Shown here: positions 47,343-55,648 of the stretch, piece by piece
Position numbering within the stretch: position 1 is the first letter of the stretch
Layout of the letters: the number at the start of each line of letters is the position of its first letter
Assembly: GCF_007748195.1 (NCBI RefSeq)
Contig: NZ_CP037920.1
Coordinates: 6,940,062 to 7,004,061, forward strand
DNA: 64,000 nt
Direction of reading: 5' to 3'
Source of the DNA: Gimesia aquarii
GTDB taxonomy: Bacteria > Planctomycetota > Planctomycetia > Planctomycetales > Planctomycetaceae
Program-made: the position numbers and the translations under genes
Notes under the pieces: generated by a model
What the model was told of the DNA's origin: nothing
Seen by the model: the letters and a program-made list of their open reading frames with translations, nothing else
The model's database searches: none

Positions 47343-48647
47343 ATGATTCGTTACCTCGCACTGCTAATCACTTTGTTATCAATTGTGCCTGCAGAAAGCG
47401 CCGACTGGCCTCACTGGCGAGGAGCGAACCGGAATGACGTTACCTCGGAGTCCTCTGGCTGGGATGGAAAGTCGTGGCTCAAGGAAGAATTATGGAGAGT
47501 GTCTGTCGGCGAGGGCAGTTCATCTCCCCTCGTCATCAGCAACCGAGTCTATCTCGCAGGCTGGTCTAACAATCGCGATACGATCATCTGCCTGGACGCC
47601 GAAAGCGGTAAGGAAAAGTGGCGCCAGACTTACGACTCGCCACGATATGGTCGCTTCTCCATTGGTGATAAAGGTCTGTATTCAGGAGCATGTTCTACTC
47701 CCGAGTATGACTCGGAGACCGGTATGCTTTTCACGCTTGGTGTTGATGGAGACCTGCACGCCTGGGACACGCGAGACAAAGGCCGGCGTGTCTGGTCGCT
47801 GAATCTTTATGAACAATACAAGGCCCAGCGGCGGCCCGAAGTTGCTGTACGCAAAAAGACACGGAGAGATTACGGCTATATGAGTTCGCCAGTTGTCATC
47901 GGCAATCAACTCATCGTGGAAGTCGGTGGCAAATCTGGTAACCTTGTCGCGTTCAATAAACGAACCGGCCGTGAGCTGTGGAAATCAGAGAATCGGGATG
48001 AAGCCGGTCACACCGGTGGTCCGGTGCCGATCGTTATTCAGGGGGTCCCTTGCGTAGCCGTCCTGACACTGCGGAATCTTGTCGTGACGAGAATCGACGG
48101 CCCGAACTCAGGCCAGACCGTCGCCATATATCCCTGGACTACGGATTTTGCCAATAACATCGCTACACCAGCCGTCAGTGGAGATTCAGTGATTATTACA
48201 TCGGCCTACAACCATTTCTCAATGTGTCGACTAAAAGTAACGCTAAACGGGGCAACAAAAGTCTGGGAAAACAAATTGGCATCGGGAGTCTGCAGTCCGC
48301 TGATTCACTCGGGTCACGTTTACTGGGCGTGGCGTAGAGTTCACTGCATCGACTTTAAAACAGGGAAAGAACTGTGGTCTGGCGGAAAAGTCGGTTCGCA
48401 GGGCTCCTGCATTCTGACTGGCGATAATCGTCTGATCGTGTATGCAAACAAGGGTGATCTATCACTCGTCGAGACAGCAAAACGATCACCAAAAAAATAC
48501 ACACAACTTGCCACTGAGAGCATTCTATCGAAAACCGATGCCTGGCCCCATGTCATCCTTGCAAACGGTCGACTCATTTGTCGTGACAGGAGTGGTAATG
48601 TCCGCTGTATTTCGGTCTCTCGAAATATGACGTCGAAGACAAATTAA
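47343..48647 (+). CDS. Secreted PQQ-like beta-propeller protein
   Basis: 434 residues. A signal peptide (MIRYLALLITLLSIVPAESA) is followed by DWPHWRGANRND, the standard mature start of planctomycete outer-membrane-biogenesis/PQQ-like propellers. Repeats of the type ...LDAESGKEKWRQTYDSPRYG, FNKRTGRELWKSENRDEAG, WTTDFANNIATPAVSGDSVIITSAYNHFSMC and DFKTGKELWSGGKVGSQGSCI carry the tryptophan-docking pattern. Most such proteins lack PQQ and their ligand is unknown. No operon partner is seen; the next gene is over 500 bp away on the other strand. Confidence 0.9.
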   Translation: MIRYLALLITLLSIVPAESADWPHWRGANRNDVTSESSGWDGKSWLKEELWRVSVGEGSSSPLVISNRVYLAGWSNNRDTIICLDAESGKEKWRQTYDSPRYGRFSIGDKGLYSGACSTPEYDSETGMLFTLGVDGDLHAWDTRDKGRRVWSLNLYEQYKAQRRPEVAVRKKTRRDYGYMSSPVVIGNQLIVEVGGKSGNLVAFNKRTGRELWKSENRDEAGHTGGPVPIVIQGVPCVAVLTLRNLVVTRIDGPNSGQTVAIYPWTTDFANNIATPAVSGDSVIITSAYNHFSMCRLKVTLNGATKVWENKLASGVCSPLIHSGHVYWAWRRVHCIDFKTGKELWSGGKVGSQGSCILTGDNRLIVYANKGDLSLVETAKRSPKKYTQLATESILSKTDAWPHVILANGRLICRDRSGNVRCISVSRNMTSKTN

Positions 48648-49229
48648 ACCGTCGCGTCGACTTCATCTAAAGCCAGATTTCGGACAAGGGATGTCAGGAA
48701 GCGACTGGCAAACCATTGCGTACACAAAAGCCGGCGGCTGGGTCGGTCTCAAATGGAAAGTCATCACCGTCAGCTCAGTGAAGCGTGACGTTATCTAGTA
48801 ATCTAGATCGGTTCTTCGAACGTTTTATAATCAATTTTCTTGTAAAACAATGCGCAGGGTGGCGACCTATTATTGCCTCATACTCAAGCAAGTTTCATTT
48901 TGAGCTTAAAGCGATCAACATCTGCTTTCATTTCGAGGTAAAGTTAGTTCTCAAAATTCATCTCCCGTGTGCCGGTTCTGATCGGGTAGAATGTGACTTC
49001 ACAGAACTTGTTTGCTTGTGCGCTGGGGTTGAGCTCACTGCTTTGCCAGCACTCCATGAAAAGATGGCCCCGCATTATTCTGCCGTATTTTTCTACGCGG
49101 GCAGTCGAAACTGAGCAGCATCAGGCCACGTAGCACAATTCATCCTAGATCACCGGCAGTTCCCTCTATGGGCTACCCTCTGACTCAGTCGCCACTCGTC
49201 TGGATTCACTTTCGGGGACAGCCCAACCA
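48648..49229. other. Intergenic region with a possible gene remnant and repeat D copy 1
   Basis: Between 48691 and 48798 an open frame reads MSGSDWQTIAYTKAGGWVGL followed by KWKVITVSSVKRDVI. It looks protein-like and may be the tail of a lost gene or a tiny gene. From 48941 to 49010 lies repeat D. The rest shows nothing recognisable. Confidence 0.35.
48941..49010. repeat. Dispersed repeat D, copy 1
   Basis: About 80 per cent identical over 70 bp to 61236-61304 (core aagttagttcYcaaWattcatctccYgtgt, then atcgggtaRaatgt and cagaactt). In one minus-strand frame both copies spell ILPD....TGDE..ELT; here the frame is interrupted by one stop (TGA for TGG). Confidence 0.6.
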
Positions 49230-51701
49230 TCAATTCATGGAATCGAGCAGCATGTAGTATTTCAGGTCAAAGTATCCGGCGTCCGGTTGACGATTGTCAA
49301 AGTTCCAGTCAGTCAGCCAATCCAAGAACGGCCAGAAGGCCGCCGTGTTACGAAGCATGCCGTACTTTTCCTTCCAGGCTGACCACTGTGCGGTCGTTGA
49401 GACGGCGTTGAGTTCTGTGAGAAATGCCGACGCCTGCTCAATTTTCAAATCGATAATGAGATTCGGAAAATCTCCGACGAGGCCGTGGTAGACGCTCATC
49501 GTATCAAGCTCAGGCTGCCGGGCGCCGTTTTCATCGAACACGACGTTATTAAAAGCATACGAACGGTTAGCCACCAACGAATAGACGCGGCTCTCTTCAC
49601 CCATAGTCAAACGGACGAATGTGTTGCTGGGTAAAAACTGCGTGAACTTCAGATGGGTCCGCACGGTGAGCGTGGATACAGCCGCTTCCCAGCCAGCGAA
49701 ATCTTTAACCGGATCCGATAATTTAACTTCCGGTTTCTTGCCGGGATTAAGCAGGTCGGGTGGTCCACTGACGGCTTCCGTAAAGCGGCTTTGAATCTTG
49801 CTGAGTACGCCTGAGATGGGGTCTGCTCCTTCAACATCGAACCCCTTGCCAATGTCTTCGCCTGGAAAGGGCATCCTGAAGAGCAGTTCCTGACCGATGC
49901 CACGCGTCCAGAGGTCGCGGTACTTCTGACGTTTGTCGACAGGCAGCAGCCGGAGAAAGTTATCTTCGAACTCCTGCCGCAGCCGGCTCATGAATTCCCA
50001 GGTGGCAAGCTTTTGTTCGACGCTACCATAGTATTCGTAGTTGACAACCAGGGAATAGTAGAGTCGTTCGAAGCCGCTGTAGTCGATCAGCCAGAATGTG
50101 GGCGGAATACCGCCCTGTCGCCCTCGCAGCACGGTGGCGTTAGTTTCATTGCGCAAGATGGTCAGCCAGGCGTTTGAGTTTTCCTGGTTCCCGTCCCAGA
50201 CATCGGTGATTTGATAACCGGTCGGCTTGTATTTATTGAGCACCCGGTTATAGGCGTCGTTGTATTCGACATTGCCCTTGATGCCATAACCCATGAAATC
50301 TTCCCACGACTGGAGACCGAGTTCCGGCTTCAATACGGACGGATCATGAGCAGGATCAACGAAGAAGACCCAGAAATTGTCTTTAATGGCGTAGGTCGCC
50401 AGATTCCCGACGCAGACCGGCCCACGAATCATGCCGCTGACAATCAAGTGAGAATTCTCTACCAGGAACAGTGAACGCGATCGCGCGGGGATCGCCTGGA
50501 AAACTTCGAACGGGTTGTGGCTTGCGTAGCCGGGCGTCAGGCTCTTACCGGCTATTGCATCGACTTGAAAAAAGAGTTCGTCGAGGCGCTGAAGTTTGGC
50601 GTCATCGAGCTGCCACACAAACAGCGACTTCTGGACCCGCGCTTCGGTCACCTTTTTCAGGCGGTAGTAGAACTTGTCGACTCCGGCGAGATACGGCGTG
50701 TCATAGGGCCGGGCTGTCTTGATTTCATGAATCGGACTTGCAACAACGACACTGTTGCCGTCTGTGCTGGTTTTGATCTGGATTGGCGGCGTGGTGGAGC
50801 GCACCAGCCTGAAATACTCGCCTGGCGATTCTTGGAAATGCAACGTCGCCAGGAAGGCATGTTCGAAAATAAAGCGGCTCACCAACGGTGACAGCTCGGC
50901 TTCCTGGTTAAAAAACGCTTCCCAGCGGGCGATGACTTCAGGCTGTGCCAATTTTTTAACCTCGGCCATCACGTCGGCCGTGGGGCCCGGTGAGCCGGCG
51001 GAAATCCATTCGGAAAAGACTTGATTCTCGTCTGGTGTCAGGGCAGGGAGACCAAAAGGCATTCCCGCAGTCGGTCGCTTCTTCAGATAAGCATCCATCC
51101 CCTGATTGCACGGGCAAATATGAGAATTAACTAACTGGTAGACAGGTTGGATCGGCTTCAAATCAAAGGGCGGCTGGTTATGCTCAGTACCGGCCACCAG
51201 CATGCGAAACAGAATGCTCTTGGCGGGCCGCTCTTCAGGTGGCCCCTGTTGTTCGACGACACTACAGAAGCCTTGTTCGCGCCATGCCGCCAGAGAAGGC
51301 TGGTCAGTCAAACGAACGGGTTTTTCCGCAAACAAGTGTGTGCCATCGGGATTGCCTTTCCGCGCCCCGCGGATCAGTCCTTCGTAACAGGTGAGCTTGA
51401 GTAAACAGGGCGAATCGAGACACCCATGACATACAATACAACGCCGGTTGAAAATCGGCTGAATTTTGTCGAGATAATAGCCACCTTCGAGATGCGAGTT
51501 CGTCGAATCCGGATAGGCTGGTGGCGAATGAACGAATGGTTGCCAGTTTGACTCCTGGCGTACCTGCCTCAAAAGAAAGCCGCCAACGATCACACCGGCA
51601 ACAACAAAGAGCAGCAGCACAACAACAATGTAGCGAACCTTGCCTTTCAATGCCCTTGGCTCCACACAAACATGAGAAAACGATTCTGTTTCAAGGTCCA
51701 C
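49230..51701 (-). CDS. cti: Fatty-acid cis/trans isomerase (haem c-containing)
   Basis: 823 residues. One N-terminal membrane anchor (about 22-44) is followed by LDKIQPIFNRRCIVCHG, with the c-type haem motif Cys88-x-x-Cys91-His92, and then the Cti-specific DSPCLLKLTCYEGLIRGA, LFAEKPVRLTDQPSLAAWREQGF and SILFRMLVAGTEHNQP. The body continues with FVDPAHDPSVLKP and a WVFSRLR-like region. Known Cti is a periplasmic enzyme of Pseudomonas and Vibrio that converts cis-unsaturated membrane fatty acids to trans under solvent, heat or metal stress. Length and motifs fit a full-length protein. It is divergent from the ECF sigma gene, so common stress control is possible but unproven. Confidence 0.88.
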   Translation of the reverse strand: MDLETESFSHVCVEPRALKGKVRYIVVVLLLFVVAGVIVGGFLLRQVRQESNWQPFVHSPPAYPDSTNSHLEGGYYLDKIQPIFNRRCIVCHGCLDSPCLLKLTCYEGLIRGARKGNPDGTHLFAEKPVRLTDQPSLAAWREQGFCSVVEQQGPPEERPAKSILFRMLVAGTEHNQPPFDLKPIQPVYQLVNSHICPCNQGMDAYLKKRPTAGMPFGLPALTPDENQVFSEWISAGSPGPTADVMAEVKKLAQPEVIARWEAFFNQEAELSPLVSRFIFEHAFLATLHFQESPGEYFRLVRSTTPPIQIKTSTDGNSVVVASPIHEIKTARPYDTPYLAGVDKFYYRLKKVTEARVQKSLFVWQLDDAKLQRLDELFFQVDAIAGKSLTPGYASHNPFEVFQAIPARSRSLFLVENSHLIVSGMIRGPVCVGNLATYAIKDNFWVFFVDPAHDPSVLKPELGLQSWEDFMGYGIKGNVEYNDAYNRVLNKYKPTGYQITDVWDGNQENSNAWLTILRNETNATVLRGRQGGIPPTFWLIDYSGFERLYYSLVVNYEYYGSVEQKLATWEFMSRLRQEFEDNFLRLLPVDKRQKYRDLWTRGIGQELLFRMPFPGEDIGKGFDVEGADPISGVLSKIQSRFTEAVSGPPDLLNPGKKPEVKLSDPVKDFAGWEAAVSTLTVRTHLKFTQFLPSNTFVRLTMGEESRVYSLVANRSYAFNNVVFDENGARQPELDTMSVYHGLVGDFPNLIIDLKIEQASAFLTELNAVSTTAQWSAWKEKYGMLRNTAAFWPFLDWLTDWNFDNRQPDAGYFDLKYYMLLDSMN

Positions 51702-51751
51702 TCATCTGGCCCAAAATTCAATATAGGTACGTGCAAAATCGCTGTCAACCC

Positions 51752-51793
51752 GCCCGTTCCAATGACCGGTGCTCTATCCAGTTGTGCTAGCAC
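51752..51793 (-). tRNA. tRNA-like 5'-half remnant
   Basis: Read on the minus strand, this stretch gives TAGCACAACTGGATAGAGCA followed by CCGGT, which is the D-arm and the beginning of the anticodon arm of a bacterial tRNA. No U precedes the would-be anticodon, the anticodon stem is imperfect, and the T-arm and acceptor stem are missing. It is a remnant and not a working tRNA. A second one lies at 55097-55139 in the same orientation. Confidence 0.45.
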
Positions 51794-51852
51794 AGGCCAC
51801 TATACCGACAGATATTCTGTTTTGAGAACAACAGTAAAAGGACCCAATTTGC

Positions 51853-51953
51853 GGACTCCATACGCGCCAGTCAAACTCATCCCTTTTTGCGAGATTAGAT
51901 CTCACGAGACAATTCTTGTCGGGATGAGCATCAACACGTACGATTTAATCAAC
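51853..51953. repeat. Dispersed repeat family A, copy 4
   Basis: Matches copy 2 (6019-6121): ggactccatacgc, ctcatccctttttgcga and the terminal cacgtacgatttaatcaac. It lies about 90 bp upstream of the ECF sigma gene. Confidence 0.6.
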
Positions 51954-52041
51954 CTTTTTCAAGAGCGAGCTCTCGGTTTCACGTCAAGACGTGGAATCGA
52001 CAAAGATATTTCTCTGAAAAGAGCCGTTTTCTTGAAGAAAT

Positions 52042-52608
52042 GTGAACACACCAAGCGTGTTATATTTCAACAATAAGTCAAATCGTGTCTTGTCTTCATG
52101 GAGATTGAGTAATTTGCCCGAATTGTTGAGAGTTCTTTACCTCAATCATCGGCAGGGTTTGTTCTCTCTGGCGTTATCGATCACCGGCTCACGCCAACAG
52201 GCGGAAGACGCTGTACATGAGGCTTTTGCCAAAATGGCTGGTCGGAAACCGCCAGAGGGAGATCCCGTTTCCTACGTTTTCAAGGTGGTGCGTAATGCGG
52301 CAATCGATATGCAACGGTCACGAAGACGAGACCAGCAGGTGTCGATATCGTTGTTCAATGGCTATAGCCCGCAACTGAAGGAGATGGATCCACAATTTCA
52401 TTTGCTCACTAAAGAACGTGATCAAATTCTTCGGAAAGCGATTGAAAACCTTCGTGAAGACGAACGCGAGGCGATTGTACTTAAAGGATTGGCCGGGCTG
52501 ACTTTTGAACAGGCCGGAGAAGCAGCGGGGATTCCGGCCAAGACGGTCGCGACGCGATATCGGCGCGCTTTACAAAAACTAGAAACTTGTTTGCGAGATC
52601 AGATATGA
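52042..52608 (+). CDS. ECF-type RNA polymerase sigma factor
   Basis: 188 residues from a GTG (the exact start is uncertain; TTG codons follow). Region 2 is LLRVLYLNHRQGLFSLALSITGSRQQAEDAVHEAFAKM with the helix YVFKVVRNAAIDMQRSRRRDQQ. Region 4 is LREDEREAIVLKGLAGLTFEQAGEAAGIPAKTVATRYRRALQKLE. This is the sigma-70 ECF layout. Its stop codon overlaps the ATG of the next gene (ATGA), which encodes a single-span membrane protein and is probably its anti-sigma factor. Target promoters are unknown; the PDZ-cytochrome gene downstream and the divergent cti gene are plausible candidates. Confidence 0.9.
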   Translation: MNTPSVLYFNNKSNRVLSSWRLSNLPELLRVLYLNHRQGLFSLALSITGSRQQAEDAVHEAFAKMAGRKPPEGDPVSYVFKVVRNAAIDMQRSRRRDQQVSISLFNGYSPQLKEMDPQFHLLTKERDQILRKAIENLREDEREAIVLKGLAGLTFEQAGEAAGIPAKTVATRYRRALQKLETCLRDQI

Positions 52609-53114
52609 GCCAAAACGAAAAACAGCCTATCGAAAAACTGTTAGAACAAATGTCGTTGCAACAACCGTCTCAGGAACTGGACGACGCGGTCTTCGATTTG
52701 ACTCGGCGGCAAAGTCCCGTGAAAGTCGATCCTGCACCGACGGCGAGTTTTGGCTGGCGGTCGCTGGCTGCAACAGCTTTGATCTGTGCATCGGTCGGAA
52801 TATGTATCGGCAGGTGGATTCCACAGGACCACATACTTGACCCTGAGGATTCCCAATCTCATTTACTGACTATGGACGGCGCGACCAAGACTCTTGCATC
52901 GCGTTCGGTGGATCAATCGCCCCCTCTGTCGCTACGCGAGAGTGCTATAGCGCCGTTGCATGGGCATGCAGCCCAGATCATTGATGAAGGCTTTGTTCTG
53001 CTGGACGGCAAACGGCCGTCTCAAACCTATCGCGTGGTGAAATCGCGCCAGCAGCAGCGCGAGAATACCTTGCCAGTCCGTGAAATGGTTGTTCTTCCTT
53101 CACCGGAGATTTAA
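52605..53114 (+). CDS. Single-span membrane protein, probable anti-sigma factor
   Basis: 169 residues from the ATG that overlaps the sigma-factor stop. The N-terminal ~50 residues are a charged, helical cytosolic part (IEKLLEQMSLQQPSQELDDAVFDLTRR). One membrane helix follows (LAATALICASVGICIGRWI), then a short extracytoplasmic tail. No zinc-finger motif (HxxxCxxC) is visible, so it is not a classical ZAS protein. The assignment rests on translational coupling to the sigma gene and topology; that is inference. Confidence 0.65.
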   Translation: MSQNEKQPIEKLLEQMSLQQPSQELDDAVFDLTRRQSPVKVDPAPTASFGWRSLAATALICASVGICIGRWIPQDHILDPEDSQSHLLTMDGATKTLASRSVDQSPPLSLRESAIAPLHGHAAQIIDEGFVLLDGKRPSQTYRVVKSRQQQRENTLPVREMVVLPSPEI

Positions 53115-53182
53115 CGATCCGGCTGCGAAGTTTTCCGTGACTACAAACGTACTTTCCTGTCCAACAATACGAGGAGTTTACC

Positions 53183-53908
53183 ATGTCTATCACGAAACGC
53201 ATTCCGTATGTTGTTTTAATGGCTTTGTTCATCTGCTTAATCCTAATCGGCATACAAGTGTATTCGATGGGACAGACGAACAAGAGTGCTAAACCATCCT
53301 CCGGAATTGTCGAATCGAAATCGGAAAGTGCGGCAGATTCTCAAACCGAGAATAAATCGTCGACAACGCAGAAGGTTAAAAAAACGACGCTGGGAGTTCA
53401 CGTCAGCAAGCTAAGCCAGGCGTTGCGAAAACACTTGAAACTGTCTGAAGACGTTGGACTGATCGTCGAGCATGTTGTCGATGGCAGTGCTGCGGCGAAG
53501 TCGGGGTTGCAGCCTTACGATGTGCTCCACAAATTTGAGGACCAACTGCTCATCAATCGTGAGCAATTGACTGCGTTAGTGAATCTCCACGGTCCAAAAA
53601 GTAAGGTCGCTTTCACCGTCATTCGCAACGGAGTCTCCACTCGAATTGAAGCCATTCTCCAAGCGAAAAACGTTCCTGCGATTGGCTATGGCTTTGACGC
53701 ATTTGATTACTTTCATGGTCACGCGGGACGGCAAGAACTGCAGAAGTGTGCTCTCTGCCATGTGGGTCACGACGGCGCGATTGATCAACACGGAAAGTTT
53801 GACAATTACAAGTTCTTTCATCACGGCAAGCCAACGGGTGTGGAGCTTCAAGACTGCTCTGCGTGCCACGCGAGAGTGGTTCATCCACTGAAACTGAATG
53901 GATTCTAG
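53183..53908 (+). CDS. Membrane-anchored PDZ protein with two c-type haem motifs
   Basis: 241 residues. An N-terminal anchor (PYVVLMALFICLILIGIQV) and a low-complexity linker lead to a PDZ domain (about 70-160: LGVHVSKLSQALRKHL, GLIVEHVVDGSAAAKSGLQPYDVLHKFEDQLLINREQL). The last 70 residues contain two haem c motifs, CALCH (189-193) and CSACH (225-229), each preceded by a similar stretch (HGHAGRQELQK and HHGKPTGVELQD), so the haem unit is duplicated. PDZ plus paired CxxCH recalls magnetosome MamP by layout only. Haem attachment would take place outside the cytoplasm. It follows the sigma/anti-sigma pair by 68 bp. Confidence 0.85.
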   Translation: MSITKRIPYVVLMALFICLILIGIQVYSMGQTNKSAKPSSGIVESKSESAADSQTENKSSTTQKVKKTTLGVHVSKLSQALRKHLKLSEDVGLIVEHVVDGSAAAKSGLQPYDVLHKFEDQLLINREQLTALVNLHGPKSKVAFTVIRNGVSTRIEAILQAKNVPAIGYGFDAFDYFHGHAGRQELQKCALCHVGHDGAIDQHGKFDNYKFFHHGKPTGVELQDCSACHARVVHPLKLNGF

Positions 53909-54276
53909 AGCGACAGCCTTGGGACCATCTCACCAGACACGTGTGACCTTGCTCTGTACTGAAGGTTCATCTTTGGCAAACGTCTCTGGATAAGTAGCCA
54001 GAGGCACGAGTCAGATCAAACCACCGGGCGTGTTGTAAACCGCTTTTCCGATCGAACACTTTTGGCAAAGGAGCACTATTTAGCCTCTCGTCTCGATCAG
54101 AATTGGATACTGGTAAGGAAATGCTCAATGCCGTTGTATGTGCTTTAAAACGATTTTCGAGAACGGTGAAGTTGGCGAGACGATGGAGGTTCGGGCACGT
54201 GCATGTTGCAACAGTAATTGCAATTTCTAACTACTCGTTACCGCTGCAATTTTCCCATCCAATTATAATGAACAAG
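53909..54276. other. Intergenic region, nothing recognised
   Basis: No convincing gene; a plus-strand ORF of 66 codons starting at 54103 has no family and no binding site. Confidence 0.4.
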
Positions 54277-54765
54277 TCAGAACGATGTGGAATCTTCCTT
54301 TGATCGATGTTCTGACTGAGATTGCGAATTGATGGTTAGCTGTTGCAAAACCCTGGTGCTGAGTAGTCCCCCCGAAGTCGGATAATTCTGAGTCCAAAGC
54401 GGTTTTCCATTGGAAAAGAACACATAGCTGGGGCAAACGGTTGCGCCGAGCGAGGCTGCAAGAGCCTGGTTGGAATGAAAATCCAAGCGGACAACTTCCG
54501 CGCGTCCCTTGAGATTACCCAGCAGTTGCTGGACCTGTGGTCGCATATCATTACAACGAAAACAACCGGTCATGACGCTGAATTCCACAAGTACAGGTTC
54601 TTTTGAGCTCTCCACGAGTTCCTTAAGCTCGCTCGCATCCACGACTGGTACGGGCGGCGCCAAGTTTCTCGTAGATGCTTTTTTAGTCGACTTGCTCTCG
54701 CTGCAGCCTGACAACAAAATTAATCCGCAAAGAATTGATATAAGTATATTTACATAAGTATTCAT
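54277..54765 (-). CDS. Thioredoxin-like lipoprotein
   Basis: 162 residues from the ATG at 54765. The lipoprotein signal is ILCGLILLSGC (Cys21). The thioredoxin fold follows: PVLVEFSVMTGCFRCNDMRPQVQQLL with a Cys68-Phe-Arg-Cys71 active site, and a cis-proline in ATVCPSYVFFSNGKPLW. The CFRC motif differs from the usual CGPC, with Arg before the second Cys. It should reduce or exchange disulfides outside the cytoplasm, possibly including the apocytochromes of the neighbouring haem proteins; that link is inference. It converges on the sigma-PDZ operon. Confidence 0.85.
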   Translation of the reverse strand: MNTYVNILISILCGLILLSGCSESKSTKKASTRNLAPPVPVVDASELKELVESSKEPVLVEFSVMTGCFRCNDMRPQVQQLLGNLKGRAEVVRLDFHSNQALAASLGATVCPSYVFFSNGKPLWTQNYPTSGGLLSTRVLQQLTINSQSQSEHRSKEDSTSF

Positions 54766-55096
54766 GGAATTGAATTCTCGACTCAAGATGGAAAACAGTG
54801 TTAGATTCCTGTAATCCCAAAGGTCTGTCGAATTTGGAGCAGACGGATCCAGAATAGTAAAGTGGGGTTGATGAAAATTCCCTTTGCTATCCCTCTAATC
54901 CTAAACATTTATGATTATAGTGACGAGACCCCTTGGGACAACTCCTGATTACTTCAAAATGAGATGCGACTCCAACCAACGTGTAATTCTTAAAAGGGCC
55001 AAAGAACAATACCGAGATCTATCTGAGCTTAAAGTTATCGTGCAACACATCTCCACACGGATTGACTGGGGACAGTCTGGAATGTTTACGATTCGC

Positions 55097-55139
55097 CCCC
55101 GGTGCCGATGACCGGTGCTATATGCAGCTTAGCTAGTAC
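55097..55139 (-). tRNA. tRNA-like 5'-half remnant, second copy
   Basis: On the minus strand: TAGCTAAGCTGCATATAGCA followed by CCGGT-CATCGGC-ACCGG, a D-arm-like stretch and a perfect five-pair anticodon-like stem. It shares gcaccggtcatYggMac with the piece at 51752-51793. The loop lacks U at the position before the anticodon and no T-arm follows, so it is not functional. Confidence 0.4.
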
Positions 55140-55488
55140 TGTAACGAGAATCTTCAGATGTCTTGTTTTTGAAGCCAAACTGTAAAATCACTGTTTTAAA
55201 AAACGCCCATTAAAATAATGACTGGGTAATAGCTGTTACCTGGTCACTAGTTTTGTGGATGTCTTCTAAAATGGTCGATTCTTGGCACGTGTCAATCGTC
55301 ACCGGCTTCTGAGACAGCGACGTTTCAACAGTTTATTCGGACGAGATAGTGAAACTGCACAAGGTTTGTTTCACATCCGCGCCCAAGGCGAAACGCAAGG
55401 CAGCTCGCTGCTTCAAGAGCACTCGAATGGCAGGCTAGGGCCAAACGAGATCCTTCAGAGTCCTGGTCACAATATAATTCAACCCTAC

Positions 55489-55522
55489 TTGCAATTGATT
55501 TGCATTTGCGTTATATTTGCAT
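55489..55522 (+). promoter_or_regulatory. Tandem 17-bp operator candidate (Fur/Zur-family-like)
   Basis: TTGCAATTGATTTGCAT (55489-55505) is followed directly by TTGCGTTATATTTGCAT, with 13 of 17 bases the same. The first contains TGCAATT-G-ATTTGCA, a 7-1-7 inverted repeat with one mismatch, which is the geometry of Fur-family boxes. It lies 127-160 bp before the first COG0523 gene. COG0523/YciC genes are classical Zur targets, so Zur is the guess; no regulator gene is in the window. Confidence 0.45.
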
Positions 55523-55648
55523 TAAAACACTCTGGGGGAAGGGTCTGAGCGATTGCCAGTCGACGGCGATTCAACCGATACCCATTTTGGAATTGCTCAT
55601 TTCTCAGGAGCCCCTTCTCCCATCACGAACCGAGCGTTGGAGTTACCT

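Larger units (their letters stand above)
54766..55648. other. Intergenic region with tRNA remnant and operator candidates
   Basis: About 880 bp between divergent genes. Apart from the tRNA-like piece at 55097-55139 and the tandem repeat at 55489-55522, no gene is supported. A plus-strand ORF at 55282-55548 (88 codons) lacks a binding site and looks accidental. Confidence 0.4.

Noticed and set aside
53183..53908. Calling the PDZ-dihaem protein a magnetosome protein
   Set aside because: Only the domain order resembles MamP; the residues around CxxCH differ and no other magnetosome gene is present.
54103..54303. Plus-strand ORF of 66 codons between the PDZ and thioredoxin-like genes
   Set aside because: No family, no binding site, overlaps the end of the opposite-strand gene.
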